Assembly (NCBI GenBank): GCA_964575335.1
Contig: CAZNPU010000005.1
Span: 62,001 to 126,000 of the forward strand
Origin: CAZNPU01 sp964575335
Lineage (GTDB): Bacteria > Planctomycetota > Phycisphaerae > Phycisphaerales > SM1A02
Direction of reading: 5' to 3'
Length of the DNA: 64,000 bases
Part shown: in pieces, positions 8,683 through 17,516 of the stretch
Position numbering within the stretch: position 1 is the stretch's first letter
How the letters are laid out: each line of letters opens with the position of its first letter
Notes under the pieces: generated by a model
What the model saw: the letters and a program-made list of their open reading frames with translations, nothing else
What the model was told of the DNA's origin: nothing
Database searches by the model: none
Made by a program: the position numbers and the translations under genes

Positions 8683-9741
8683 TCACCACCCCAGCACGTG
8701 GGCGAAGATCAGCGGTGCGCAGATTGTCGCATCGCTTTCCACAATGAATTTGGGCGTGTCGATGCTCAACTTGCCCCAGGTGATCTTTTCATTGGGTGTA
8801 GCGCCGGAGTAGCCGCCGTAACTTGTGGGAGCGTCGGAGATTTGGCAGAAATAGCCCCACAGCGGTACGCCGCGCCGATTCAGGTCCTGGTGCAGCATGG
8901 GGACGACGCAAATAGGAAAGTCGCCTGCGATCCCGCCGCCGATCTGGAAGAAGCCGATCGAGCCGACTTCGATGTCTGTCGCTGCCGCTGCCGATGTATT
9001 TGACGCACTGTCAGGGAACACGATTGCAGGTCTGCGCCCGTTGGGGATCTTGATGGTTTTGGCGGTCTTTGTGTACCAATCAGCCAAAGACATCATGTAC
9101 TCGATGCCGGTGCGCACCGTATGCACGTTGTTGATGTCACGTTCGATGCAGTGGGCGGCAAAGACGTTGCCGAGCGTGGAATCCTCCCAGCCGGGCACGA
9201 CCATGGGCAGGTTCTTTTCCGCTGCCGCCAGCAGCCACGAGTTGCGCGGATCGATCTGGTAATACTGCTCCAGCTTGCCGCTGAGCAGCACGCGATAGAG
9301 AAACTCGTGCGGGAAGTAGCGCTCACCGTTTTTGTCGGCATTGACCCATTCTTCCAGCACCGCCTTCTCCAGCCGGCGGATGGCTTCTTCTTCGGGGATG
9401 CAGGTGTCAGTGACGCGGTTGAGATGCCGATCGAAAAGCGCCTGTTCATCTTCAGCCGAAAGCGCCCGCCAGTCGGGAACTCGCACATAGTGGTCGTGCG
9501 CGACGAGATTGAAAACGTCTTCTTCAAGGTTCGCGCCTGTGCAGGAAATGGCGTGGACCTTGTCCTGGCGGATCATTTCCGCCAGCGACAGGCCAAGTTC
9601 GGCGGTACTCATGGCGCCGGCGAGCGTTACGAGCATCTTCCCTCCGGCGTCAATGTGGCGGGTGTACGCTTCAGCCGCATCAAGCAACGACGCGGCATTG
9701 AAGTGACGGTAGTGGTACTTGATGAACTCACTGATCTTCAT
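8683..9741 (-). CDS. Deoxyhypusine synthase-family protein
   Basis: The 352-residue product aligns by eye with deoxyhypusine synthase: an N-terminal MKISEFIKYHYRHFNA, the NAD-binding region TLAGAMSTAELG, TGANLEEDVFN, FFQIGGG and a C-terminal ITWGKL whose lysine (about K324) corresponds to the aminobutyl-carrying lysine. Eukaryotic enzymes move the aminobutyl group of spermidine to eIF5A. Bacteria lack eIF5A, and bacterial homologues are instead linked to polyamine synthesis such as homospermidine formation. No polyamine gene lies beside it. The ATG at 9741 starts the conserved region; an in-frame start 14 codons upstream looks spurious. Confidence 0.88.
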   Translation of the reverse strand: MKISEFIKYHYRHFNAASLLDAAEAYTRHIDAGGKMLVTLAGAMSTAELGLSLAEMIRQDKVHAISCTGANLEEDVFNLVAHDHYVRVPDWRALSAEDEQALFDRHLNRVTDTCIPEEEAIRRLEKAVLEEWVNADKNGERYFPHEFLYRVLLSGKLEQYYQIDPRNSWLLAAAEKNLPMVVPGWEDSTLGNVFAAHCIERDINNVHTVRTGIEYMMSLADWYTKTAKTIKIPNGRRPAIVFPDSASNTSAAAATDIEVGSIGFFQIGGGIAGDFPICVVPMLHQDLNRRGVPLWGYFCQISDAPTSYGGYSGATPNEKITWGKLSIDTPKFIVESDATICAPLIFAHVLGW

Positions 9742-9915
9742 GGCGCGAAGCGTATGAAAGACCAGCGGGAATAGCAACCGCAAGAGCCCAAACTCGAAGA
9801 ATCAAGAGGGCAGGGGAGGGCCAGCGCGTCAGCGGAATTCGGGGCTGGTTGGTGCGCTGCCGTATGCCGTTGTTCCGGAATAGCATGAAATGCAGGACAT
9901 GAAAGGGATCGCACC

Positions 9916-11283
9916 ATGAGTCGTCACGCAATTCTGTCAGTACTTGGAGTGCTTTTGCTCTTTGCGTCCCTGCAGGCAGTTGCAGCGGCCAGCGACTCGG
10001 AAAACAACTCGCACCTGGAATTCTCGGTGCCGCTGGAGAACGGCCGCCTGCATCTGCGCGATGTGCTTGAGCAGGCCTGCGAGCGGCTGGGAATGGAAGC
10101 AGGCGATGCGCTGCAGCATCTGGAATGGTCGATTGATGTCACCACCACACTCGGCCGGCTGCAGTTGCACGCGTTAAGTCGATGCACCGACGGCGTGCTC
10201 GAAGCGACGGTGCGCGACGATGCTGCGGTTGTGCGCGTTGACCGCAAGGCTCTTGGCGCGTTGCTCAACCACGGCGCACAGCAAGCTGAGCAGTGGCTTG
10301 CGAAAGCGATCGGACGCGATCAGCTAGGCGGCGCAGAGGCAATGACCTATCGCCTGAATTTTGTGACGCCGACTGTTGCGCGGCTGCCGATTGCTGATTT
10401 CCCCGACCCGCCGCAGCGCGTCATCGTGCTGATTCACGGGCTTGACGATCCTGGCTTTATGTGGCGCGATCTGATTCCGCATCTGCACGAGCATGGTTAT
10501 ACCGTCGCTCGATTCGAATATCCCAACGACACATTCATCAGAGATGCAACGGATCTGTTTGCAATTGCACTTGCGCAGCTGCGTGAGGTCGGCGTTCAGC
10601 GTGTGGACATCATCGCGCATTCGATGGGCGGGTTGGTGACGCGCGATCTGCTCACGCGGCCAGCATATTACAACGGCGACGGTACGGGCCGGACATCGCC
10701 AATGGGCGCCGATCAACTGCCTGCGGTTGATCGGCTGATCATGCTCGGCACGCCGAATCACGGCTCGCATCTGGCGCGATTGCGCGGCGTGGCGGAACTG
10801 CGCGAACATATCTATCGCAGCATTATGGGAGACGGCTCGCTGTTTGATGCGCTGCGCGACGGCCGGGGCGAAGCAGGCCGCGACCTGCTGCCTGGCTCGG
10901 CGTTTCTTCGCCGACTGAACGCCAGGCCGCTGGCGACCCATACCAGGCACACCATTATCGCAGCACAGATCAGCCCCATTGATGGCGATGACATCAGTAT
11001 GATCGCCAGTCGCATTCGCCGCTTGGTGAACATGCCCAATGCGCCGCAGTGGCTGCAGAACGCGCTGGCGGATCAGTCTGTGGAGCAACTTGCTGCAAAG
11101 CTGCTGGCCAGAGCCGTTGACGGGCTTGGCGATGGGTGCGTCACACTGGAGTCGGCAAAGCTGGAAGGGGTGGATGATTTTGAAGTGGTCACCGCCAATC
11201 ACCTGAGCATGATCGTCAATTACGGTTTCAGCACGGATACGCCGCCCGCCATTCCGATCATTCTGCAGCGGCTGAGCGAATAG
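9916..11283 (+). CDS. Exported lipase-like alpha/beta hydrolase
   Basis: This 455-residue protein has a signal peptide (about 1-24, ending AVAAAS). An N-terminal domain of about 140 residues with no recognised family precedes the hydrolase. The hydrolase shows the oxyanion-hole HGLDDPG (174-180), the elbow AHSMGG (Ser236) and a probable catalytic His in ANHLSM near residue 430, an arrangement close to PGAP1/GPI-deacylase-like and triacylglycerol lipases. The substrate is likely an ester or lipid outside the cytoplasm. It is divergent from the deoxyhypusine synthase homologue with about 174 bp between starts. Confidence 0.82.
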   Translation: MSRHAILSVLGVLLLFASLQAVAAASDSENNSHLEFSVPLENGRLHLRDVLEQACERLGMEAGDALQHLEWSIDVTTTLGRLQLHALSRCTDGVLEATVRDDAAVVRVDRKALGALLNHGAQQAEQWLAKAIGRDQLGGAEAMTYRLNFVTPTVARLPIADFPDPPQRVIVLIHGLDDPGFMWRDLIPHLHEHGYTVARFEYPNDTFIRDATDLFAIALAQLREVGVQRVDIIAHSMGGLVTRDLLTRPAYYNGDGTGRTSPMGADQLPAVDRLIMLGTPNHGSHLARLRGVAELREHIYRSIMGDGSLFDALRDGRGEAGRDLLPGSAFLRRLNARPLATHTRHTIIAAQISPIDGDDISMIASRIRRLVNMPNAPQWLQNALADQSVEQLAAKLLARAVDGLGDGCVTLESAKLEGVDDFEVVTANHLSMIVNYGFSTDTPPAIPIILQRLSE

Positions 11284-11452
11284 TCAGCGACGATCGAGCG
11301 CATCTTCCCAGCAGCGAGTAGAGCGGAAAATACAGCGGCACGCAGAGGCGAACTTGCCTGTTGAACCGAACTGCTGAACCGGATTGTTGACCTTCAACAT
11401 TTCCGTTTGCAGCGTGTCAAATCCCGCCTTGTCTGCTGTTACAGTGTGCTGC

Positions 11453-12340
11453 ATGACGCTCCAGGTGGTGCAGATTACATCATGGGATGATCCTCGCGTG
11501 GACGTGTATCGTGACGTGCGCGATGCGGATTTGCGCGGCAGGGACGGCCTGTTTATGGCCGAGTCGGAGTTGGTGGTGCGCCGTTTGTTGAAGATGCCCC
11601 AGCGACTGCATTCTCTGCTGCTGAGCCCTGAGAAATTCGCGCGCTTACGCGAGGCGCTCGAGGAGCATTTGCCCGAGACCGTGCCGGTGTATGTCGCCGA
11701 ACTGCGGCTCATGCACGAGATCGCAGCGTTTCACATTCACCGCGGTACGCTGGCGGCGGGATATCGGTTGCCGGCCGAAGCCTTGTCGCTCGACGCAGCC
11801 CTGGGACATCTGCGCCCGGGAGCCGCTTCCGCATCTTCCGCATTGCAGAGCGCAGGCGGCGCGCCGCACTCGAGCCGGCATTTAACGCTTCTGCTTTGCG
11901 AGGGCGTAACTAATGTGGACAACATGGGCGCGCTGTTTCGCAATGCTGCAGCGTTCGGCGTACAGGGCGTGGTGCTCGATCCAACCTGCTGCGATCCGCT
12001 GTATCGCAAGGCCATTCGCGTGTCGATGGGGCATGTGCTTTCCATTCCCTACGCGGTGAGCGACAACTGGCCGGCGGATATCGCCAGATTGCGCGATGAG
12101 TGGGGGATGACCATTGTCGCAGCGGAAGTGCATGAGCGGGCGAAGCCGCTGTGGGACATGCCGCAATGCGAGCGCATGGGATTGCTCTTTGGTTCCGAAG
12201 GTCACGGTCTTTCGCCCGCTGCGCTTCAGCTGTGCGATGCTGTCTGTGAAATCCCCATGGCTGACAACGTGCCGTCGATCAATGTCGCGGTGGCTTCAGC
12301 GGTATTCCTGTATGAGCGAAGAAGGGAAAAAAAGCTGTAA
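11453..12340 (+). CDS. SpoU/TrmH-family RNA 2'-O-ribose methyltransferase
   Basis: This 295-residue protein has an N-terminal substrate-binding domain and a C-terminal SPOUT knot. The three SpoU motifs are clear: VTNVDNMGALFRNAAAFGV, LLFGSEGHGLS, and IPMADNVPSINVAVA. Family enzymes use S-adenosylmethionine to 2'-O-methylate rRNA or tRNA; the target base is not deducible. The ATG at 11453 gives the usual start; a longer frame begins 23 codons earlier but has no support. A 14-residue low-complexity Ala/Ser insert (around residues 120-140) separates the two domains. The degenerate IS element begins about 65 bp after its stop. Confidence 0.87.
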   Translation: MTLQVVQITSWDDPRVDVYRDVRDADLRGRDGLFMAESELVVRRLLKMPQRLHSLLLSPEKFARLREALEEHLPETVPVYVAELRLMHEIAAFHIHRGTLAAGYRLPAEALSLDAALGHLRPGAASASSALQSAGGAPHSSRHLTLLLCEGVTNVDNMGALFRNAAAFGVQGVVLDPTCCDPLYRKAIRVSMGHVLSIPYAVSDNWPADIARLRDEWGMTIVAAEVHERAKPLWDMPQCERMGLLFGSEGHGLSPAALQLCDAVCEIPMADNVPSINVAVASAVFLYERRREKKL

Positions 12341-12404
12341 GGCATCTCGAATGCTGAACGCTGGAAACCTGTCTCAAGAAGTCTTTTCAAGCGTCATCCC
12401 ACTA

Positions 12405-13229
12405 GAACCTATCCCGAAACCTGTTTCGCGTCGCGCAATATAAGTTGGCATGACGATGAGACTCACGGACGAGCAACTGGACTGGATTTGTTAACGCGTG
12501 CCGGATGCACCGCGGAATCCAAAAGGCGGAAGGCCGCCGACGGACAAACGCAAGGCCATTGCGGGCATCTTCTGGATCCTTGACAACGGTGCGAAGTGGA
12601 AAGATCTGCCGCGACGCTTCGGCAGCAAGAGCGCGGTGCATCGATGGTTCCAAACCTGGGTGCAGGCGGGCGTGTTCGAGCGTCTGATGCGTGAAGCCGG
12701 ACGCTGCGTGGAAGAACGCGGCGGCTACAAACTGTTTGAATGCTTCATCGATGGCACGTTCAGTAAAGCCAAGGGCGGCGGCGATGGTATTGGCTGCACA
12801 AAGGCCGGAAAAGGCGTGAAAATCATGGTGTTGGTTGATGCACGCGGCGTGCCGGGGCGGTCGACACCTGCTCCGCATCGCCGCATGAAAGCAAGCTGGT
12901 GCAACCCTTGTTCGACTTCATGCTCACCAGCGTCACGCCGGATCGCGTCATCGGCGACAAGGCGTATGACAGCGATCAACTTGACGATGCGATGGCGTGC
13001 CAGGGCACGGACCTGATTGCGCCGCACCGCTCGAACCGGCGCGTGCCGACGCAGGATGGTCGACGACTGCGCCGGTATCGTCGCCGCTGGACGGTGGAAC
13101 GTACGATCGCGTGGTTCCAGCACTATCGTCAGCTGTGCATTCGATGGGAGAAATCGACCACGCTGTTCCAGGGATTCCTTCACTTCAGTTGCTCAATTCT
13201 GCTCTTGAAGGAGGTTCTGAGATAGGTTC
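12405..13229 (+). mobile_element. Degenerate IS5-type insertion sequence (about 825 bp)
   Basis: Terminal inverted repeats bound the element: GAACCTATCCCGAAACC on the left (12405-12421) and GGTTCTGAGATAGGTTC on the right (13213-13229), agreeing at 14 of 17 positions. Both ends are flanked by TA, consistent with a short target duplication. The interior holds one transposase gene with a stop codon and a frameshift. The element sits inside an RHS-type remnant: removing it and one TA restores a continuous minus-strand reading frame across the junction. Confidence 0.88.
12456..13225 (+). pseudogene. IS5-family DDE transposase, disrupted by a stop codon and a frameshift
   Basis: The reading frame starts MRLTDEQLDWIC and meets an in-frame TAA at 12492-12494. 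It resumes as RVPDAPRNPKGGRPP with the N-terminal helix region WKDLPRRFGSKSAVHRWF and the first catalytic Asp in FIDGTFSKAKGGG. Near 12853-12860 the frame shifts by one base: the expected VP(L)AVDTCSASPHESK continues only in the -1 frame. That frame carries the second Asp (GDKAYDSD) and the Glu (RRRWTVERTIAWFQHYRQL). No canonical slippery heptamer is seen at the shift, so a base deletion is more likely than programmed frameshifting. The element cannot move by itself. Confidence 0.88.
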
Positions 13230-13446
13230 TAGCCTCGACGTATCCATAGAGGCTCATTCCATCCGTGTACCCCGCCGGATCACGCGATGTCCACCTGCCC
13301 CACACGGGGTCGTAGTAGCGGAAACGAACCGCGTACAGCCCGCCGGCGTCGATCTCGCGGTTGAACACGTAGCCGCTGAAGCCGATCGTGTTGCCTGTGG
13401 TCAATGAGCTGATCCACTCGGCCGGCAAGGCTCGCGCTGTGTGCAC
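13230..13446 (-). pseudogene. RHS-repeat core fragment interrupted by the IS element
   Basis: The minus strand encodes about 70 residues with the RHS-core signature: GYVFNREIDAGGLYAVRFRY, then YDPVWGRWTSRDPAGYTDG and SLYGYVEA. RHS proteins are large secreted or surface proteins with a C-terminal toxin after this core. Here the fragment starts immediately after the murA stop codon, lacks all upstream repeats, and is cut by the IS element after YVEA. Joining across the IS gives only about nine more residues (SGMTLEKTS) before a stop, so no toxin tip remains. It is a relic, not a functional gene. Confidence 0.8.
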
Positions 13447-13458
13447 CGCGCCGGTTTC

Positions 13459-14781
13459 TCACGCCACGTCGGCGATCGCCAGCTCGCGCTTGGCGTCGGC
13501 GTTGAATCGCTGAATGTTTGCGCCGAGGGAATTGAGCGCTTCATCCATTTTGGCGTAGCCGCGATCGAGGTGATACACGCGGCTGACCACCGTTTCGCCC
13601 TGTGCTGCCAGTCCCGCAAGCACAAGGCTGGCTGAAGCGCGAAGGTCGCTGGCCATCACCGGCGCGCCGACCAGGCGCGGCACGCCCTGCACAATCACGG
13701 TCGGTCCCTGGCGAATCAGCTGCGCGCCCATGCGCGACAGTTCCGCCACGTGCAGGAATCGTTCGGGATAGATCTTTTCCGTCACGATGCTGTTGCCGCT
13801 GGCCAGGCAGAGCAAGGCCATCATCTGCGCCTGCAGATCGGTGGGGAAGCCCGGATAAGGCTGCGTGGTGAACATGACCGGCTTGAGCAAGCGATCGCTG
13901 GTGACCTGCACGCGGCAGCGGCGGGGATCGTCATTGGGATTCATCCGCTCCACGTGCACGCCAACCTTGTTCAGCACATCGACCAGAGCCAGCAGGTTGT
14001 CGTAGGGGAAGTCATCGATGATCAGATCGCCGTTGGTGATCGCTGAGGCGATGGCGTAGGTGCCAGCGACGATGCGATCGGGGATGACGGTGTGCTCAGC
14101 CCCGCCGAGCTGCTTGACGCCATCAACGATGATGCGCGGCGATCCGGCGCCGCTGATGCGCGCGCCCATCGCGTTGAGCAGATTGGCCAGGTCGGTAATT
14201 TCCGGCTCACACGCAGCGGATTCGATGATCGTGCGTCCCTCGGCAAGCGTGGCGGCTGACATCACGTTGGCGGTCCCCAGCACGGTGGAGCCGAATGCGC
14301 CGCCCAAGAAGATTGTCGCGCCCTTCAGGCGGTCAGCGGTGGCGATGATGTCGCCGTTTTTGAGTTCGATTTTTGCGCCCAGCGCCTGCAGGCCGCGCAG
14401 ATGCAGATCGACCGGCCGATCGCCAAACGCACACCCGCCGGGCATGGACACTTGTGCCCGGCCGCGGCGGGCCAGCAGGGGGCCAAGCACGCATATGCTC
14501 GCCCGCATGGTGCGGACGATGTCGTATCGGGCGTGGGTGCGGGTGAGATCGACGTTGGTCAGGGTGATCGAACCGTTGTTGTGGTCCTCCACTTCGCAGC
14601 CAAGTTCCCCCAGCAGCTTGGACATGTTGGAAATGTCAGAAAGGTCCGGTACGCGGTGGAGCGTGAGAGGCTCGTCGGCCAGAAGGGCGGCTGCCATCAG
14701 CGGCAGGCTGGCGTTTTTGGAGCCGTCTACGGTGATGCGGCCGGTCAGCCGCGCGCCGCCGAGTATCCGAAAAGCATCCAT
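13459..14781 (-). CDS. murA: UDP-N-acetylglucosamine 1-carboxyvinyltransferase
   Basis: The 440-residue product performs the first committed step of peptidoglycan synthesis, moving enolpyruvate from PEP to UDP-GlcNAc in the cytoplasm. It shows the catalytic lysine in DGSKNASLPL (K22), the PEP-reactive cysteine in MPGGCAFGDRPVDLH (C117), and the C-terminal HLDRGYAKMDEALNSLGA. A cysteine at this position predicts the fosfomycin-binding form. Full length compared with about 420 for the family. The ATG at 14781 begins the conserved MDAFRILGG and is preceded by AGGAGG about 12 bases upstream; a longer frame upstream is unlike MurA. The gene supports a peptidoglycan wall in this organism. Confidence 0.96.
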   Translation of the reverse strand: MDAFRILGGARLTGRITVDGSKNASLPLMAAALLADEPLTLHRVPDLSDISNMSKLLGELGCEVEDHNNGSITLTNVDLTRTHARYDIVRTMRASICVLGPLLARRGRAQVSMPGGCAFGDRPVDLHLRGLQALGAKIELKNGDIIATADRLKGATIFLGGAFGSTVLGTANVMSAATLAEGRTIIESAACEPEITDLANLLNAMGARISGAGSPRIIVDGVKQLGGAEHTVIPDRIVAGTYAIASAITNGDLIIDDFPYDNLLALVDVLNKVGVHVERMNPNDDPRRCRVQVTSDRLLKPVMFTTQPYPGFPTDLQAQMMALLCLASGNSIVTEKIYPERFLHVAELSRMGAQLIRQGPTVIVQGVPRLVGAPVMASDLRASASLVLAGLAAQGETVVSRVYHLDRGYAKMDEALNSLGANIQRFNADAKRELAIADVA

Positions 14782-15184
14782 ACCAGTTCCATCCTCCTGC
14801 TGCGGATTGACTACGAAAACGGACCGTAGTGTATCGGTCTTTTGCGACCGTGTGCAGCAAGAAACCGCCGTGGCATGCTGGTGCTGTGGATAAGCGGTGC
14901 TCAAACGGCTTGAGGGGCGGCTGGAGTGCAGCGGCAGCGACGTGATTGCTGCAGATAACGCAGCGCACAGCGGAAGATTGGCGAATGTTCGGCGGAGCCT
15001 CCTGACTGGCATGATCCAGTTCTGAAGACGATCCGCCCAATCTGCACAAGCGTGACAGGTTCACCGCTGTTGGTGCACCGCTGCGTTGGCAGTTTGGAGA
15101 CGGGAGGCAAATTGTACGATCTGATGTGATACGTCCTGAAAATCTGCACATCTGCAATTCGGTGACCAAAGAAAAGGGTTGGCC
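14782..15184. other. Divergent intergenic region between murA and the first fibro-slime gene
   Basis: No gene is seen in these 403 bases. A small hairpin CGGTC/GACCG lies at 14835-14850, just upstream of murA on its strand. Promoters for both flanking genes must lie here but no convincing -35/-10 pair stands out. Confidence 0.45.
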
Positions 15185-16114
15185 ATGAATACAACTCGCA
15201 TCGTGACTGGCGGCTCGGTCATTGGTCTGCTCGGCATTGCAAGCGTCCTGCTGCAACCGGAGGTGGTTGCTCAGACGGCTGCTTCAACACCGCCGGACAA
15301 ACTCGTACTCATCGGCACCATTCGCGATTTCCCGCCCGGCAACGGTCATCCCGATTTTTCCGTCAACCCGTCAATGACGCCGGGAGCCAAATCGGCCAAA
15401 ACAGTGATGCCGTTTCTCGATGGCGACGGCAAGCCCGTGTTCAATCCCAACGACGGCATGCGTCTGCAGCGTGAGTTTTCGCAATTGGCGATCATGCCCA
15501 ACGGATCGTCACGAAGGGTGGATATCGCGTGGTGTATGTACGACCCGAACAATCCTGACGATGAGGAAGGCAAGTTCAAACATCCGGACAACAACGCCAT
15601 CGCGTCGGTGGAGTCATTCGCGCAGTGGTTCCGCGACGTGCCTGGCGTCAACATGTCGCGACTGTGGACGCTGACGCTGAACCGGGTCAACGATCCGCAC
15701 TTTGGCGAGTGCTACAGCTACGAGACAAACAATTTCCATCCGATTGACGATCAATTGCTGGGCAACGGTCCCGACGAGCACAATTTCTACTTCACCTACG
15801 AGATCGTCTGTCAGTTCAAGTACGATGCGAGCGCCAGACAGTTTTTCTGGTTCAAGGGCGATGACGACTGCTGGGTGTTCATCAACAACCGACTTGGCAT
15901 CGACCACGGCGGCATCGCAGCAAACCGTGAAATGTTTCTGGACGTTGATCGATTCGCTGCTATGGAAGGCATCCAGGATGGAGAAACCTGCACGCTGCAC
16001 TTTTTCCTGGCGGAGCGCTGCCAGCCGCAGTCGCAGTTCCGAATCAAGACCAACATTGCGACGCTCGGCCCGGCCCGCGCGACATCGAATGCGGTGTTTG
16101 CGGCATTTGATTGA
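15185..16114 (+). CDS. Secreted fibro-slime domain protein (copy 1)
   Basis: This 309-residue protein has an N-terminal signal segment (about 1-30) and a fibro-slime/PA14-like domain. Visible are LIGTIRDFPPGNGHPDF near residue 43, VESFAQWFRDVPGVN (about 142-156), the Ca2+-site-like GDDDCWVFINN (225-235), IDHGG and the end LHFFLAERCQPQSQFRIKT. This domain is found in cellulosome-like and slime-mould extracellular proteins and is thought to bind carbohydrate. AAAAGG precedes the ATG. A paralogue of nearly the same length follows in the same direction after a terminator, so the pair is probably a tandem duplication rather than an operon. Confidence 0.85.
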   Translation: MNTTRIVTGGSVIGLLGIASVLLQPEVVAQTAASTPPDKLVLIGTIRDFPPGNGHPDFSVNPSMTPGAKSAKTVMPFLDGDGKPVFNPNDGMRLQREFSQLAIMPNGSSRRVDIAWCMYDPNNPDDEEGKFKHPDNNAIASVESFAQWFRDVPGVNMSRLWTLTLNRVNDPHFGECYSYETNNFHPIDDQLLGNGPDEHNFYFTYEIVCQFKYDASARQFFWFKGDDDCWVFINNRLGIDHGGIAANREMFLDVDRFAAMEGIQDGETCTLHFFLAERCQPQSQFRIKTNIATLGPARATSNAVFAAFD

Positions 16115-16211
16115 TTGAGTGCCTGATCAGTTGATATGCCGCGGCATGCAGCGATTATTTGCGTCGCTACGTCAGCCTGCCAGTCAATCAACCAATGTTT
16201 ATCGCACAATG

Positions 16212-16235
16212 CGGCCCGGCCTGTCCGGGCCGTTT
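16212..16235 (+). terminator. Terminator after fibro-slime copy 1
   Basis: A perfect 8-bp GC stem, CGGCCCGG / CCGGGCCG, with a CCTGT loop is followed by TTT. It is almost identical to the terminator after copy 2. Confidence 0.75.
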
Positions 16236-16483
16236 GCATTCGAGCGGCAAGCCGCGGCGCAGCCTTCATGTGCGTTACGAATAATCGGACGTTGATGCAT
16301 TCAACGCCCGGTCCATTGCTGGATTCTGGCCTGGGGCAAGTCCTTTCCCACGTGGAACATTTTGAACAGTTTCAAGCGCGCCGGTGCAATTCTGGAACTT
16401 CCATGTTGCTGGCAGGCTGCCCAATCGTACGTTTTGGCGATGAGTGAGGCATGGATCACGCTCAGCGTAACGGGAGTATCAAC

Positions 16484-17404
16484 ATGTGTGGCATGACTGT
16501 GATAAAGGGCGGTTCAGCGACGGCATTCGTCTTATTCGCAGGCGCTGCGGCGATGATCTGTGCGCCAAGCCCCGCCGAATCGACGACAACCAACGAGCCG
16601 CCGGAAGTTATTCGATTGCACGGCACGGTGCGCGACTTCAGGGAGCGAGGCGTCCCGGGCGGTCACCCCGACTTTGAACGCCAGCCGGACCGTGGCTTCG
16701 GCCTGTATTGCGGCAACGTCGCGCCGACACTGGGCGGCGACGGCAAGCCCGTCTTTACCGGCCAAGGATTCCGCGTGAAAAACGATCGCCAATGGCGCGA
16801 CAAGTACAACCGCCCCATTTGCTATCTGCTTTACGATTCCTCGATCGACGGAGAGGCTGGACAAATCGATCAACCTAGCACCGGCGGCATTCAGTCCGCG
16901 GAGACGTTCAACCAGTGGTTCAACGACGTGCCCGGCGTGAATCTGTCAGCGCCGCTTGGATTGACGTTCGTGCGCCAGCCCGACGGCAGCTACGTCTTTG
17001 ACGACAAGCTGGACCCGCAGTATGCCCAAAAGGGTGGGTTCTTCCCGATCGACGGTCAGTTGTTCGGCAACTCGAGCGGCACGCCCAAGCATAATTTCCA
17101 CTTCACCTTCGAGCTGCACACCCGGTTCACATATCGGGCTGGCACCGGACAGATTTTCAAGTTCATCGGCGATGACGACGTCTGGGTGTTCATCAACAAC
17201 CAGCTTGTGATCGATCTGGGCGGCGTGCACTCGCAGATCGAACAGTACGTCGATCTTGATCGCTTGGGTCTCGAAGACGGCAAGTCCTATCCGCTGTCGT
17301 TCTTCTTCGCAGAGCGGCACCGCACGCAGTCCAACTTCCGCATCGTGACCACGCTGGAACTGCAGACGGCTGAAGTGGCAGCGATCACCAACCCGTTTGA
17401 TTGA
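16484..17404 (+). CDS. Secreted fibro-slime domain protein (copy 2)
   Basis: This 306-residue paralogue of the preceding gene has a signal segment (about 12-35) and the motifs LHGTVRDFRERGVPGGHPDF, AETFNQWFNDVPGVN, GDDDVWVFINN (229-239), LVIDLGGVHSQ and SFFFAERHRTQSNFRI. Copy 2 keeps the more canonical DVWVFINNQLVIDLGG, whereas copy 1 has DCWVFINNRLGIDHGG. GGGAG is placed 8 bases before the ATG at 16484, which is chosen over an ATG 11 codons upstream. Extracellular, probably carbohydrate- or matrix-associated; partner unknown. Confidence 0.86.
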   Translation: MCGMTVIKGGSATAFVLFAGAAAMICAPSPAESTTTNEPPEVIRLHGTVRDFRERGVPGGHPDFERQPDRGFGLYCGNVAPTLGGDGKPVFTGQGFRVKNDRQWRDKYNRPICYLLYDSSIDGEAGQIDQPSTGGIQSAETFNQWFNDVPGVNLSAPLGLTFVRQPDGSYVFDDKLDPQYAQKGGFFPIDGQLFGNSSGTPKHNFHFTFELHTRFTYRAGTGQIFKFIGDDDVWVFINNQLVIDLGGVHSQIEQYVDLDRLGLEDGKSYPLSFFFAERHRTQSNFRIVTTLELQTAEVAAITNPFD

Positions 17405-17459
17405 TCGATTGTCGAGAACCCGATTGGCCCGCATCAGTGCGGCCAGAAATCGAATCTCG

Positions 17460-17485
17460 CGGCCCGGCACTGTCCGGGCCGTTTT
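17460..17485 (+). terminator. Terminator after fibro-slime copy 2
   Basis: The stem CGGCCCGG / CCGGGCCG with a CACTGT loop is followed by TTTT. The stem is identical to that at 16212-16232. Confidence 0.82.
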
Positions 17486-17516
17486 CATTTGGCGCCCGGT
17501 GCCCTAAAGTAGGGGC

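Noticed and set aside
12850..12862. Programmed -1 frameshift in the transposase
   Set aside because: No X-XXY-YYZ slippery heptamer is present and an upstream nonsense codon also exists, so decay is simpler.
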